A stretch of DNA of 64,000 nt from Bradyrhizobium niftali (lineage in GTDB: Bacteria; Pseudomonadota; Alphaproteobacteria; Rhizobiales; Xanthobacteraceae). Within the stretch, counting starts at the first letter, position 1, and each line of letters begins with the position of its first letter. This document shows, in pieces, positions 1-8,820 of the stretch. Position numbers and translations under genes: made by a program. The stretch spans positions 62,001 through 126,000 of the forward strand of contig NZ_SPQT01000004.1 of the NCBI RefSeq assembly GCF_004571025.1, in the 5' to 3' direction. The notes under the pieces were generated by a model. The model was given only the letters and a program-made list of their open reading frames with translations, was not told the DNA's origin and searched no databases.

Positions 1-1799
1 CCGAGAAGCGGGTCGCGCTTGTCATCGGCAATTCCGCCTACAAGAACGTGCCGAAGCTGGCAAACCCCGTGAGCGACGCCAGCCTGATCGGCGGCGTACT
101 GAGGAGAGCCGGCTTCGACACGATCGATGTCAGGCAGGACCTCAGCGCGTCCGAGATGCGCAAGGCGCTACGTGAATTTGGCAACAAGACGCGCGACGCA
201 GATGTTGCCGTGGTCTACTACGCCGGTCATGGCATGGAGGTGGACGGCGCAAACTATCTCATCCCGACCGATGCTACGCTTGAGACCGATACCGACGTCT
301 ATGACGAGGCGCTGCCGCTCGATCGCGTGCTGGTGACGATCGAGACAGCCAAGCAGCTTCGGCTCGTTATCCTGGATGCGTGCCGCGACAACCCGTTCGC
401 CAAGAGCATGAAGCGGACGGTGGCCTCCCGTGCTATCGGCCGCGGGCTTGCCAAGGTTGAGCCGACCAGCCCGAATACGATGATTGCGTTCGCGGCCAAA
501 GCCGGTTCGACGGCATCAGACGGTGACGCGAGGAATAGCCCGTTCGCAACCGCCTTGGCCGATCATCTGCCAAAGCCCGGCCTCGATCTGCGCAAGGCCT
601 TTGGCTTCGTGCGCGACGACGTGCTCAAGACCACCGGCTACAAGCAGGAGCCGTATGTCTACGGTTCGCTCGGCGGTGACGATGTCCCGCTGGTTGCGGC
701 CAAGCCCGCTGCCACAGGTCCGCAGGCGAATCCGCAGGATGCCATTCGCAGGGATTATGAGCTCGCGCTGCAACTCGGCACACGCGACGGCTGGGAAGCA
801 TTTCTGGGGCAATATCCCGACGGCTTCTATGCCAATCTGGCCAAGGGGCAATTGAACAAGATCGCCGCTGAAGAAACACGCGCGACGGCCGAACAAAAGG
901 CGAAGTCGGCCGAGCAGGAGAAGGTAAGACTCATCGCCGAGCGCGCCCAGAAGGCCGAGCAGGAGAAGGCGGCCGCCGCGGCCAAGGCGGCGGAAGAGGC
1001 CAGGATCGCGGCGGAGAAGGCGAAAGCGATCGAGCAGGCCAGGGCGGATGCTGCCGAGCAGCAGCGCAAGGCGGCCGAGGCCGCCGCTGCAAAGGCGCTT
1101 GCGGAGAAGCAGGCGGTGGAGAAGGCCAAGGCTGAGCTGGCCGCCAAGCAGGCGGCGGAGAAAGAGGCAGCCGCCGGGGCGACGAAGCAGACGGCCGACC
1201 GGCAGATGTTGCCCGACGCCGAAAGCCAGAAAGTTGCAGCGCTCGCACCCGCGCCGACATCGACCGCAGCGGCGGCCGATCTGGCGAAATCAGTGCAGAG
1301 CGAATTGCGCCGTGTCGGCTGCCTGACCTCGGCTGCGGAGGGCGAGTGGACTTCGGCCGCGCAGCGTTCGCTGACGCTCTTCAACAAATATGCCGGCACC
1401 AAGTTTGACGTGAAGCTGGCGAGCCTTGACGCGCTCGATGCACTGAAGACGAAGCCGGGGCGCGTCTGCCCGCTCGTGTGCAATTTCGGCTTCAAGGCCG
1501 ACGGCGATCAATGCGTGAAGATCACCTGCCGCGCCGGCTATCGCGTCGGCGACGACAACGAGTGCGAGAAGGTGCAGGAGAAGAAGCCGGTTGCGACGCG
1601 CGAGGACTCCAGACAGCGCGATGATGAGCGCAAGAAAAGCGAGTCCGTGCCGTCCAAGCCGCAGGCTACCGGCCAGATCTTTTGCAACAGTACGGGGTGC
1701 CGGCCGGTCCGGCAGGGTTGTCGGCTCGAAGGATGGGGCAACAGGAATGCGGGCATGACGAGCGGCGGCGGCACCAGCATGGTCGAAGTCTGCAACTGA
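1..1799 (+). CDS. Caspase-like (peptidase C14) secreted protein, 5' end outside window
   Basis: The reading frame is open from the window edge, so the start and any signal peptide lie upstream. The visible part (about 599 residues) opens with the first caspase beta strand (RVALVIGNSAY). The catalytic His is in YYAGHGMEVDG (about visible residue 77) and the Cys in ILDACRDNPF (about 128). After the p20-like domain comes a long Ala/Glu/Lys-rich stretch (about 290-400), predicted coiled coil, then a peptidoglycan-binding-like segment and a Cys-rich tail (CNFGF, CVKITCRAGY, CEK). The family holds bacterial caspase homologues, often exported and of unknown substrate. Both dyad residues are present, so activity is possible. 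The GTG at 48 lies inside the domain and is not the start. Confidence 0.88.
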   Translation, partial: EKRVALVIGNSAYKNVPKLANPVSDASLIGGVLRRAGFDTIDVRQDLSASEMRKALREFGNKTRDADVAVVYYAGHGMEVDGANYLIPTDATLETDTDVYDEALPLDRVLVTIETAKQLRLVILDACRDNPFAKSMKRTVASRAIGRGLAKVEPTSPNTMIAFAAKAGSTASDGDARNSPFATALADHLPKPGLDLRKAFGFVRDDVLKTTGYKQEPYVYGSLGGDDVPLVAAKPAATGPQANPQDAIRRDYELALQLGTRDGWEAFLGQYPDGFYANLAKGQLNKIAAEETRATAEQKAKSAEQEKVRLIAERAQKAEQEKAAAAAKAAEEARIAAEKAKAIEQARADAAEQQRKAAEAAAAKALAEKQAVEKAKAELAAKQAAEKEAAAGATKQTADRQMLPDAESQKVAALAPAPTSTAAAADLAKSVQSELRRVGCLTSAAEGEWTSAAQRSLTLFNKYAGTKFDVKLASLDALDALKTKPGRVCPLVCNFGFKADGDQCVKITCRAGYRVGDDNECEKVQEKKPVATREDSRQRDDERKKSESVPSKPQATGQIFCNSTGCRPVRQGCRLEGWGNRNAGMTSGGGTSMVEVCN

Positions 1800-1867
1800 A
1801 GGCGCGAGGATTCAAGAAGCGCGATCAGGACCGGAAAGAATCGGAGTCTGCGGCGCCAAAGTCGCAG

Positions 1868-1891
1868 CGCGTCGCTACGCTCGTCCGGGCA
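1868..1891. repeat. Partial copy of the AGCCCGGATGAGCG-type palindromic repeat
   Basis: The segment GTCGCTACGCTCGTCCGGGC matches the right arm of the complete repeats at 5576-5666 and 6882-6959. It precedes the decayed amidohydrolase fragment just as the intact repeat follows the intact gene at 5685, so repeat and gene end were probably copied together. Confidence 0.5.
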
Positions 1892-1909
1892 GCAACAGCG
1901 AATGTGAGT

Positions 1910-2073
1910 CTAACCCGCCGGCATCCTTGTCTCGACCAGCCGCCCCCAGCACGACGGGCCGTGGCCTAAAATATTGTCGTTGAAGACGTAGGCCGGGTGG
2001 TGACATTCGTTGCCGTCGCCCGTGCCAACCAGGATCATAGCGCCGGGACGCGCCTCCAGCATGAAGGAGAAGC
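1910..2073 (-). pseudogene. 3' remnant of an M20 amidohydrolase gene
   Basis: On the minus strand this encodes about 53 residues matching the C-terminus of the intact amidohydrolase at 5685-6857 (FSFMLEARPGAMILVG, GDGNECHHP, YVFNDNILGHG), with about seven substitutions. Similarity ends abruptly at about 2073, just before the FSFML segment, so the rest of the gene is missing. The stop codon differs (TAG against TGA) and the similarity runs past the stop into the neighbouring repeat. I read it as the decayed end of a second amidohydrolase copy. It has no catalytic residues and no ribosome binding site. Confidence 0.8.
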
Positions 2074-2125
2074 CCAATGGGGCCGCGCACGGCCCCAACT
2101 TTTCCAATTGGACAACGCATGCCCG

Positions 2126-3487
2126 CTACCCGCGGATCGCCGCATTGGCCCTTTCGGCCGCGCCAGTCATCGCTTCCTTCGCCGGCCTCGCCCCGTTGAC
2201 CACTTCATTCACGCCGATCATGAAGGCGTCCAGGATCAGTCTCGAACGCGGATGGAAAAGGATTGCCTTGGCGCGGTCGACGTCGGCATTCTGCAAGTTT
2301 GTCAGCGCCGCCTCGGCGGCCTGCGGGCCGAACGCCTTCTTGAAGCCCTCGCTCGACCAGGCCGACACGCGTGTCGTCGCCAGCCCCGCTGCAGCAGTGC
2401 GCAGCGAGGTCGCCTTGCTCGTCGCCCAGAGCAGGAACAGGAAAGCCGCCCGCTTGTTTCGAGATCTGGAATTGATGCACGCCTGCCAGTGCGACATGAA
2501 GGGGACGGGTCCGCGACCGGCGAGATGCGGAAAGGTTGCAAATCCGGCCTGCTTGGCGACACGGCTTTTCGCGGGATTGGAGATGTCGGTCGCGAAGTTG
2601 CTGCTGTCGATCGCCATGGCCGTCCGCCCCTGCAGGAAGTCGTCCAGCACGTGGTACCATTCGTAGCTGCCGACGCCGGCAGGCCCGGCCTGGCCGAGCA
2701 GCTGTCCGTACATCTCGACGGCCGCGATCCCCTCCGGGCTCGCGAAAGCGACCCTGTTGTGCTCGACCATGGCCCCACCGTAGGAGAACAGGAAGCCCAT
2801 GGCCGGTGGGGAGGAATTGCCGCTGGCCTGGGCCCGCATCGCGATCCCCGACATCCCGTTGGTCTTGACCGCCTTGGCGGTGACAAGCAGCTCCTCGAAA
2901 GTCTGCGGAATCGGCAGGTCCTTGGCTGCCAGCGCATCGCTGTTGATGAACAGGGTCATCGCCTCCGAGGTAATCGGGACGGCGTACCGTTCGCCGTCCG
3001 ACCACAGCGGGAAGGCTCGGGCCGTCCTGAGCAGGTCGCTCTCGTCATACCAGGCGGGGTCGGTCAGCGACCTCTGGGAATAGTAGCCGTTCAGTGGCTC
3101 CACCCATCCGTTCGAGATGCCCTGGCCATAGGTCGTGAACATGAAGACGTCGGGCGTGCTACTGCCGCGAGCGAGCCTGATCGGCAGCGCGCCGAGGTAG
3201 GTGGTTTCCAGTTGGAAATCGATGGTGACGTTGATGCCGGTGAGTATGGTGAACTCCGGCAACAGCGGCGTGATCGCGTTCGACCACGGATGGATCGCGC
3301 CCGAAAGCGCGATCGTCTGTCCCGCAAATTGCTTCCAGTCGATCGCGGCGTTGGCGTGAGCCGCAGCGGGCTCCTCGGCAAAGCTCCAGCGCGGCAGCGC
3401 GGTCAGGCCCGCGCCAGCCGCCCCCAGTCCCTTGATGAAACTGCGCCGGCTCGCCGGATGGCTCAATGAGTTTTCACCCTGTGCCAT
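2126..3487 (-). CDS. ABC transporter extracellular solute-binding protein (family 1, Tat-exported)
   Basis: A 453-residue periplasmic binding protein. The N-terminus has a twin-arginine motif (SRRSFIKG) followed by a short hydrophobic stretch ending near SFAEE, indicating Tat export. The body looks like family 1 (sugar or polyol type) binding proteins: PDVFMFTTYGQG, then ERYAVPITSEAMTLFINSDAL, then QGRTAMAID. I start at the ATG at 3487 because AAGGAG lies about 7 nt upstream; an in-frame codon 30 nt earlier lacks such a site. No permease or ATPase gene is adjacent, so the partner transporter must be elsewhere or lost. The ligand cannot be read from the sequence. Confidence 0.82.
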   Translation of the reverse strand: MAQGENSLSHPASRRSFIKGLGAAGAGLTALPRWSFAEEPAAAHANAAIDWKQFAGQTIALSGAIHPWSNAITPLLPEFTILTGINVTIDFQLETTYLGALPIRLARGSSTPDVFMFTTYGQGISNGWVEPLNGYYSQRSLTDPAWYDESDLLRTARAFPLWSDGERYAVPITSEAMTLFINSDALAAKDLPIPQTFEELLVTAKAVKTNGMSGIAMRAQASGNSSPPAMGFLFSYGGAMVEHNRVAFASPEGIAAVEMYGQLLGQAGPAGVGSYEWYHVLDDFLQGRTAMAIDSSNFATDISNPAKSRVAKQAGFATFPHLAGRGPVPFMSHWQACINSRSRNKRAAFLFLLWATSKATSLRTAAAGLATTRVSAWSSEGFKKAFGPQAAEAALTNLQNADVDRAKAILFHPRSRLILDAFMIGVNEVVNGARPAKEAMTGAAERANAAIRG

Positions 3488-3689
3488 GATGATGCTCCTT
3501 GAATCAACCAAGGGCATTCATCCATAGCACACGCTCGGGGCCGCAGCCCTGCGACATCACGGCCCTCCCGCCTGGCGTATCCGATGAATGTCGGGTTCCC
3601 GACCTCCCTATCCGTGCTATTGTCCTGTCATGCTCTGGCGTCGGCACCAGAACACGCGCGGTCACACGAGCATCGAAGACCCACGGCCA

Positions 3690-5543
3690 ATGTCCGTTCC
3701 TGTTCGGGCCCTGCCTCTGCGATGGTTTGCTCGTCCGCTGATCCTTGCGGTCGCAGTGCTTGTGACCCTGTTTGCGGCGACCAGCTTCCTCGGCCTGCAA
3801 TATTGGCAGGAGCGGCAAGCAGTTCATCACTTCATCGAACATAGCCGCCAGGTCCTCGAAACGCTCGATCGGCTGCGGGCGATCGTCGCGGAACTGGAGA
3901 CTGAAAGGCGCGGGTATCTCATGACCCTCGACCCGGCCTATCTCAAGGCTTACGGCGTCTCTGACGAAAGTGTACGGCGGGAGGCTCAGGCGCTGCAGAT
4001 ATTGGTCGCGGACGATCCGTTGCAGGGCCTTCGGGCCGGCCATCTGGCGTTGACCGTTACAGCCACGCTGCGCGAGATCGACGAGCTGCTGAAGACGGCC
4101 GGCACGTCCGGGCTGGCCGCGCTGGCAATGATCCGCAGCATGGACGAGATCCGCTCGCAAATCGACCAGATGGTGGATCACGAGCGCTTTCGGCTCGCCG
4201 ACCGGGAGGCGCGCGCCGAAGCATTCGAGCAACGCTGGACATGGCTGATCGCTGGCGCCGTTGTCCTCGTCATCGCGCTGGCCGGCGCGGCGCTGGCGCT
4301 CGCGCGGCTCGAAACGAAACGCCGGAGAAAGGCGATCGAGGAGAATATCCAGCTCCAGAGTGATCTTGCAGCACGGGATATCAAGATCAGGCGCCTGTTC
4401 GATGCCAACATCATCGGCATCATCATCTGGGAAGTCGAGGGGCGCATTCTCGAGGCCAACGATGCATTCCTGCGCATCGTGGGATACGACCGGGAAGATC
4501 TCAACGCAGGGCGCCTGCATCGGACCGACCTCACGCCGCCGGAATGGCGCGCCCGTGACGTGCAAACCGTGGCGGAACTGAAGCGGGTCGGGACGGCCCA
4601 GCCATTCGAGAAGGAGTACGTGCGGAAGGACGGAAGCCGTGTGCCGGTGCTGATCGGCGGGACCATGTTTGGAGAAGATGCGGACAACGGCGTCGGCTTT
4701 GTCCTCGATCTGACGCCTCTCAAGCGGGCGGAAGCCGAAGGCCGCGAACACGAGCGGCGCTACCGTGAAGCCCTGATGGAGCTCGCGCACGCCAATCGCG
4801 TCACCACGATGGGGCAACTAACCGCTTCGATCGCCCACGAAGTCAACCAGCCGATCGCCGCGATAGTCGCGAACGCCGAGGCCGGGCTGAATTGGCTGGA
4901 GGCTCAACCGCCAAATCTGGAGCGGGTTCGACAGACGCTCGACTGGATCACAAAGGACGGCATGCGAGCCGGTGACATCATCGGCCGGATCCGGGCGCTG
5001 ATCAGGAACGCGCCCCCGCAAAAGGAGACTCTGGAGATCAACCAGGCGGTGCTTGAGGTCATCGCGCTGACACGCAGCGAAGCGTTCAAGAACGGCGTGT
5101 CGGTGCGGACGCAATTTGCCGATGGCTTGCCGCCGGTTCAGGCAGATCGGGTTCAACTTCAGCAAGTCGTGCTCAACCTGATCGTCAACGCGATCGAGGC
5201 GATGGCCGCGGTCGGCGAGGGGGGACGCGAGTTGCTGATCAGCACCGGTCGGCATGGATCGGACGGCGTCCACGTCACCTTGCGGGATTCCGGTCCAGGG
5301 CTGGATCCGAAGAACGTGGAGCGCCTGTTCGAAGCCTTCTACACCACCAAGCCCACGGGCATGGGGATGGGCCTCGCCATCTGCCGCTCGATCATCGAGG
5401 CGCATGGCGGGCGGATGTGGGCCGGCGCAAACGAACCTCGGGGCGCCTTCTTTCAGTTCACCCTGCCTCTTGCGTTAGACGAGACCGCACCTCGCCTGCT
5501 GGAGGCGGATGAGGTAAGTGGTCGACGCTCTGCGGCTCGATGA
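3690..5543 (+). CDS. Membrane sensor histidine kinase (CHASE3-PAS-HisKA-HATPase)
   Basis: A 617-residue sensor kinase. An N-terminal membrane segment (LILAVAVLVTLFAATSFLGL) is followed by a CHASE3-like periplasmic domain (ETERRGYLMTLDPAYLKAY). A second membrane segment (WLIAGAVVLVIALAGAALAL), a PAS domain (about 250-370) and a HisKA domain with H-box SIAHEVNQPIAAI come next. The HATPase part shows the N box (LNLIVNAIEAM) and G boxes (DSGPGLD, GMGMGLAI). The HEVNQP H-box is typical of the FixL/DctB-like class common in rhizobia. No response regulator lies next to it, so it is an orphan. I chose the ATG at 3690 because it directly precedes the membrane segment. Confidence 0.87.
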   Translation: MSVPVRALPLRWFARPLILAVAVLVTLFAATSFLGLQYWQERQAVHHFIEHSRQVLETLDRLRAIVAELETERRGYLMTLDPAYLKAYGVSDESVRREAQALQILVADDPLQGLRAGHLALTVTATLREIDELLKTAGTSGLAALAMIRSMDEIRSQIDQMVDHERFRLADREARAEAFEQRWTWLIAGAVVLVIALAGAALALARLETKRRRKAIEENIQLQSDLAARDIKIRRLFDANIIGIIIWEVEGRILEANDAFLRIVGYDREDLNAGRLHRTDLTPPEWRARDVQTVAELKRVGTAQPFEKEYVRKDGSRVPVLIGGTMFGEDADNGVGFVLDLTPLKRAEAEGREHERRYREALMELAHANRVTTMGQLTASIAHEVNQPIAAIVANAEAGLNWLEAQPPNLERVRQTLDWITKDGMRAGDIIGRIRALIRNAPPQKETLEINQAVLEVIALTRSEAFKNGVSVRTQFADGLPPVQADRVQLQQVVLNLIVNAIEAMAAVGEGGRELLISTGRHGSDGVHVTLRDSGPGLDPKNVERLFEAFYTTKPTGMGMGLAICRSIIEAHGGRMWAGANEPRGAFFQFTLPLALDETAPRLLEADEVSGRRSAAR

Positions 5544-5575
5544 CGGGCTCCGCGTAGCCTGATCCTCTGCGGGAA

Positions 5576-5666
5576 TGTAGCCCGGATGAGCGAAAGAGAC
5601 ATCCGGGACACGTCAAGAGGATCGGTATTCGCGTTCCCGGGTGTCGCTGCGCTCACCCGGGCTACA
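5576..5666. repeat. Palindromic intergenic repeat (TGTAGCCCGGATGAGCG family)
   Basis: The left arm TGTAGCCCGGATGAGCGAAA pairs with the right arm TCGCTGCGCTCACCCGGGCT and following bases, with a further internal ATCCGGGA/TTCCCGGGT pair. It fills the gap between the convergent kinase and amidohydrolase genes and can fold into a long hairpin. A second near-complete copy lies at 6882-6959. Confidence 0.85.
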
Positions 5667-5684
5667 CGTGCAGCGAATACAGTC

Positions 5685-6857
5685 TCAACCCGCCGCCATC
5701 CTCGTCTCGATCAGGCGCACCCAGAACGAGGCGCCGTGGCCGAGGATGTTGTCGTTGAAGACATAGGACGGGTGGTGACATTCGTTGCCGTCGCCCATGC
5801 CGACCAGGATCATCGCGCCGGGACGCGCCTCCAGCATGAAGGAGAAGTCCTCGGCGCCCATCATCGGAATGAACTTGTCGTTGACGCGGTCGGCGCCGAC
5901 GATGTCGCGGGCGACGTCGGCGGCAAGGCCAGCCTCGCGCGCATGGTTCATCGTCACCGGATACATCCGCGTGTATTTCGTCTCCGCCGAGCCGCCATAG
6001 GCGCGGGCGACGCTCTCGGCGACCTCGCCGATGCGGCGCTCGACGAGATCGCGCACCTCGGGGTCGAGCGTACGCACGGTGCCGCCGAGTTCGGCAACCT
6101 CCGGGATGATGTTGAAGGCGGTGCCGGAGTGGAATTGCGTGATCGAGATGACCGCGGATTTGAGCGGATCGACGTTGCGCGCCACGATCGATTGCAGCGC
6201 ATTGACGATCTGCGAGCCGATCAGCACGCTGTCGACCGATTTGTGCGGACCCGCGCCGGCGTGGCCCCCCTTGCCGTAGACCGTGATCTGGATGTTGTCG
6301 GAGGAGGCGAGCATCGCGCCGGGGGTGGTCGCGAAATGGCCTTCGGGCAGGTTCGGCATGTTGTGCATGCCGTAGACTTCCTGGATGTTCCAGCGCGTCA
6401 TCAAGCCGTCCTCGACCATCGCCTTGCCGCCGCCGCCGCCTTCCTCGGCGGGCTGGAAGATCACGATCGCGGTGCCGTCGAAATTGCGCGTCTCGGCGAG
6501 ATATTTTGCCGCGCCCAGCAGCATCGCGGTGTGACCGTCATGGCCGCAGGCGTGCATCTTGCCGGGGACCTTGGAGGCGTAAGGCACGCCCGAGGTTTCC
6601 ATGATCGGCAGCGCGTCCATGTCGGCGCGCAGGCCAATCGTCTTGCCCGAAGCGGATTTGCGGCCGCGGATCACACCGACCACGCCGGTGCGGCCGATGC
6701 CCGTCACCACCTCGTCGCAACCGAACTCGCGCAGCTTGTCGGCGACGATGCCGGCGGTGCGGTGGACTTCGTAGAGCAATTCCGGGTTCTCGTGGAAGTC
6801 ATGGCGCCAGGCGGCCATTTCGTCGGAGAGTGCGGCGATGCGGTTGACGATGGGCAT
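5685..6857 (-). CDS. M20 family metallo-amidohydrolase (hippurate hydrolase/HipO-like)
   Basis: A 390-residue cytosolic zinc hydrolase of the M20D group, which splits N-acyl amino acids such as hippurate or N-acetyl amino acids. Visible metal and catalytic motifs are GLRADMDALPI, MHACGHDGHTAMLLGAAKYL and the catalytic glutamates in QPAEEGGGG. The dimerisation domain follows (about 180-300), then the C-terminal metal His in DNILGHGASF. Length is usual for the family. It is read in the same direction as purB but separated from it by a palindromic repeat. Its last 53 codons are duplicated in decayed form at 1910-2073. The exact acyl substrate is unknown. Confidence 0.93.
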   Translation of the reverse strand: MPIVNRIAALSDEMAAWRHDFHENPELLYEVHRTAGIVADKLREFGCDEVVTGIGRTGVVGVIRGRKSASGKTIGLRADMDALPIMETSGVPYASKVPGKMHACGHDGHTAMLLGAAKYLAETRNFDGTAIVIFQPAEEGGGGGKAMVEDGLMTRWNIQEVYGMHNMPNLPEGHFATTPGAMLASSDNIQITVYGKGGHAGAGPHKSVDSVLIGSQIVNALQSIVARNVDPLKSAVISITQFHSGTAFNIIPEVAELGGTVRTLDPEVRDLVERRIGEVAESVARAYGGSAETKYTRMYPVTMNHAREAGLAADVARDIVGADRVNDKFIPMMGAEDFSFMLEARPGAMILVGMGDGNECHHPSYVFNDNILGHGASFWVRLIETRMAAG

Positions 6858-6881
6858 GAGGGGATCCGTTCTTGTTCTTGC

Positions 6882-6959
6882 TGTAGCCCGGATGAGCGAA
6901 GCGACATCCGGGATCTTGTGAAAGGATTCCCGGGTATCGCTGCGCTCACCCGGGCTACG
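6882..6959. repeat. Palindromic intergenic repeat (TGTAGCCCGGATGAGCG family), second copy
   Basis: Same family as 5576-5666. TGTAGCCCGGATGAGCGAAG pairs with CTGCGCTCACCCGGGCTACG, and ACATCCGGGA with TTCCCGGGTATCG. It occupies the gap between purB and the amidohydrolase gene, both on the minus strand, and may act as an mRNA hairpin. Confidence 0.85.
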
Positions 6960-6969
6960 GACGTGACGC

Positions 6970-8277
6970 TCAGCTCTCGCCGAACACGCGCTTGAAGATC
7001 GTGTCGACGTGCTTGAGGTGATAGCCGAGGTCGAACTGCTCCTCGATCTCGGCGTCGGTGAGATACTTCTTCACTTCAGTGTCCTTCTTCAGGAGCTGGA
7101 GGAAGTCGCCTTCGCCGCGCCAGACCGGCATGGCGTTGCGCTGCACGAGCTTGTAGGCGTCCTCGCGGCTCGCGCCCTTCTGCGTCAGCGCCAGCAGCAC
7201 GCGCTGGGAGTGCACGAGGCCGCCGAGGCGATCGAGATTCTTCTGCATGTTGGCGGGATACACCAGCAGCTTGTCGATCAGGCCGGCAAGGCGCACCAGC
7301 GCGAAGTCGAGCGTGACGGTCGCGTCAGGCCCCATCATCCGCTCGGCGGAGGAGTGCGAGATGTCGCGCTCGTGCCAGAGCACCACGTTCTCCAGTGCCG
7401 GCGTCACATAGGCGCGCACCATGCGGGAGAGGCCGGTGAGGTTTTCGGACAGCACCGGGTTGCGCTTGTGCGGCATGGCGGAAGAGCCCTTCTGTCCCTC
7501 GGAGAAGAACTCTTCGGCCTCCAGCACCTCGGTGCGCTGCATGTGGCGGATCTCGACCGCGATGCGCTCGACCGAGGAGGCAATCACGCCAAGGGTCGAG
7601 AAATACATCGCGTGGCGGTCGCGCGGGATCACCTGGGTCGAGATCGGCTCGGGCACGAGGCCCATGGCTTTTGCAACGTGCTCTTCGACGCGCGGATCGA
7701 TCTGCGCGAAGGTACCGACGGCGCCGGAGATCGCGCAGGTCGCGACTTCCTTCCGCGCCGCGATCAGGCGCTCCTTGGCGCGCGAGAATTCGGCATAGGC
7801 ATAGGCGAGCTTGAGGCCGAAGGTCACCGGCTCGGCATGGATGCCGTGGCTGCGGCCGATGGTCGGCGTCATCTTGTGCTCGAAGGCGCGCTTCTTCAGC
7901 GCCGCCAGCACCTTGTCGAGGTCGGCGAGCAGCAGGTCGGCGGCGCGGGTGAGCTGGACGTTGAGGCAGGTGTCGAGCACGTCGGAGGAGGTCATGCCCT
8001 GGTGCACGAAGCGCGCCTCGGGGCCGACGATCTCGGCGAGGTGGGTGAGGAAGGCGATGACGTCGTGCTTGGTCTCGCGCTCAATCTCGTCGATGCGGGC
8101 GACGTCGAAGGTGGCGTTACGGGCTTTGTCCCAGACCGTCTTGGCGGCCTGTTTCGGGATCGTCCCGAGCTCGGCCAGGGCGTCCGCCGCGTGCGCCTCG
8201 ATCTCGAACCAGATCTTGAACCGGGTCTGCGGCTCCCAGATCGAGGCCATTTCCGGGCGGGTATAGCGGGGGATCAT
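6970..8277 (-). CDS. purB: Adenylosuccinate lyase
   Basis: A 435-residue cytosolic enzyme of the fumarase/aspartase superfamily. It cleaves SAICAR to AICAR and adenylosuccinate to AMP, releasing fumarate, in purine synthesis. The N-terminus MIPRYTRPEMASIWEP is characteristic of PurB. The superfamily signature is GSSAMPHKRNPVLSE (about residues 260-275), and further catalytic motifs are TSSDVLDT and GRSHGIHAEPVTFG. Length matches the short bacterial PurB form. Confidence 0.97.
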   Translation of the reverse strand: MIPRYTRPEMASIWEPQTRFKIWFEIEAHAADALAELGTIPKQAAKTVWDKARNATFDVARIDEIERETKHDVIAFLTHLAEIVGPEARFVHQGMTSSDVLDTCLNVQLTRAADLLLADLDKVLAALKKRAFEHKMTPTIGRSHGIHAEPVTFGLKLAYAYAEFSRAKERLIAARKEVATCAISGAVGTFAQIDPRVEEHVAKAMGLVPEPISTQVIPRDRHAMYFSTLGVIASSVERIAVEIRHMQRTEVLEAEEFFSEGQKGSSAMPHKRNPVLSENLTGLSRMVRAYVTPALENVVLWHERDISHSSAERMMGPDATVTLDFALVRLAGLIDKLLVYPANMQKNLDRLGGLVHSQRVLLALTQKGASREDAYKLVQRNAMPVWRGEGDFLQLLKKDTEVKKYLTDAEIEEQFDLGYHLKHVDTIFKRVFGES

Positions 8278-8627
8278 CAGACTGCTCCAGGAAGGTGGGC
8301 GGCGGCCCCAGGGGGCGGCGACCGGCCAAAATGCTTTTTACGCCGTGATTTAGCAGAGCGGGGAGGGCGAAACAAACAATGGAGGCAAGGTAACGGGGGA
8401 TGACCGCTGGACCCGCCCGCCGGGCCAGCGGGTCAAAAGGGAGCTGTCAATCACGGATCATTGACTGACAGATATTGAAATCTGTCAGCGGGACGTGTAT
8501 ATCCGTTCTCGGATGCTCCGATTGGGCATCCCGCGGCCACCCCCGGAAGCCCCGACGTCCGAAACAAATGCGGATCGAGGGACGAAATTGAAGAGAGGGG
8601 ACCGTGGACGAATGGAGACTTACGACA
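8278..8627. other. Intergenic region upstream of purB with one inverted repeat
   Basis: About 350 bases without a convincing gene. It must hold the purB promoter reading left. It also contains the 9-bp inverted repeat at 8465-8488, described separately. Longer frames crossing it lack ribosome binding sites and recognisable protein character. Confidence 0.5.
8465..8488. promoter_or_regulatory. Perfect inverted repeat, possible operator
   Basis: CTGACAGAT, a 6-nt spacer ATTGAA, then ATCTGTCAG: perfect 9-bp arms. Size and symmetry suit a dimeric repressor site. The nearest regulator gene is the TetR-family gene at 8821. The regulator is inferred only; an RNA hairpin is possible but no T-run follows. 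Confidence 0.4.
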
Positions 8628-8729
8628 ATGACGACCGAAATCATCAATTTGACCGGGACGATTGGGCATTGGCTCAATTTACTGGTGGCGCGCCAGATCG
8701 CGGCGCAAGCTGCAAAACTGCCTCATTGA
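8628..8729 (+). CDS. Possible 33-residue small protein
   Basis: ATG with GGAGA about 10 nt upstream opens a 33-codon frame beginning MTTEIINLTGTIGHWLNLL. It has an amphipathic or hydrophobic middle and lies between the inverted repeat at 8465 and the TetR gene. Nothing else supports it and I do not recognise a family, so it may not be translated. Confidence 0.25.
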   Translation: MTTEIINLTGTIGHWLNLLVARQIAAQAAKLPH

Positions 8730-8820
8730 GGCGAGAGCTTTCCGAAACGACCGGCACGGGCGCTTCGGAAGCAGCTCCATCGCCGGGTAACTGAGCCCTC
8801 AACGGGAACATGGTGCTGGC

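Noticed and set aside
2074..2125. GGGGCC/GGCCCC hairpin as terminator of the solute-binding protein gene
   Set aside because: On the transcribed (minus) strand no T-run follows the stem. It was too weak to list as a terminator.
1997..3469. 490-codon plus-strand frame opposite the solute-binding protein gene
   Set aside because: It lies fully antisense to a gene with a Tat signal and family motifs. Its product is Arg/Gly/Ala-rich with no recognisable domain, as expected from high GC.
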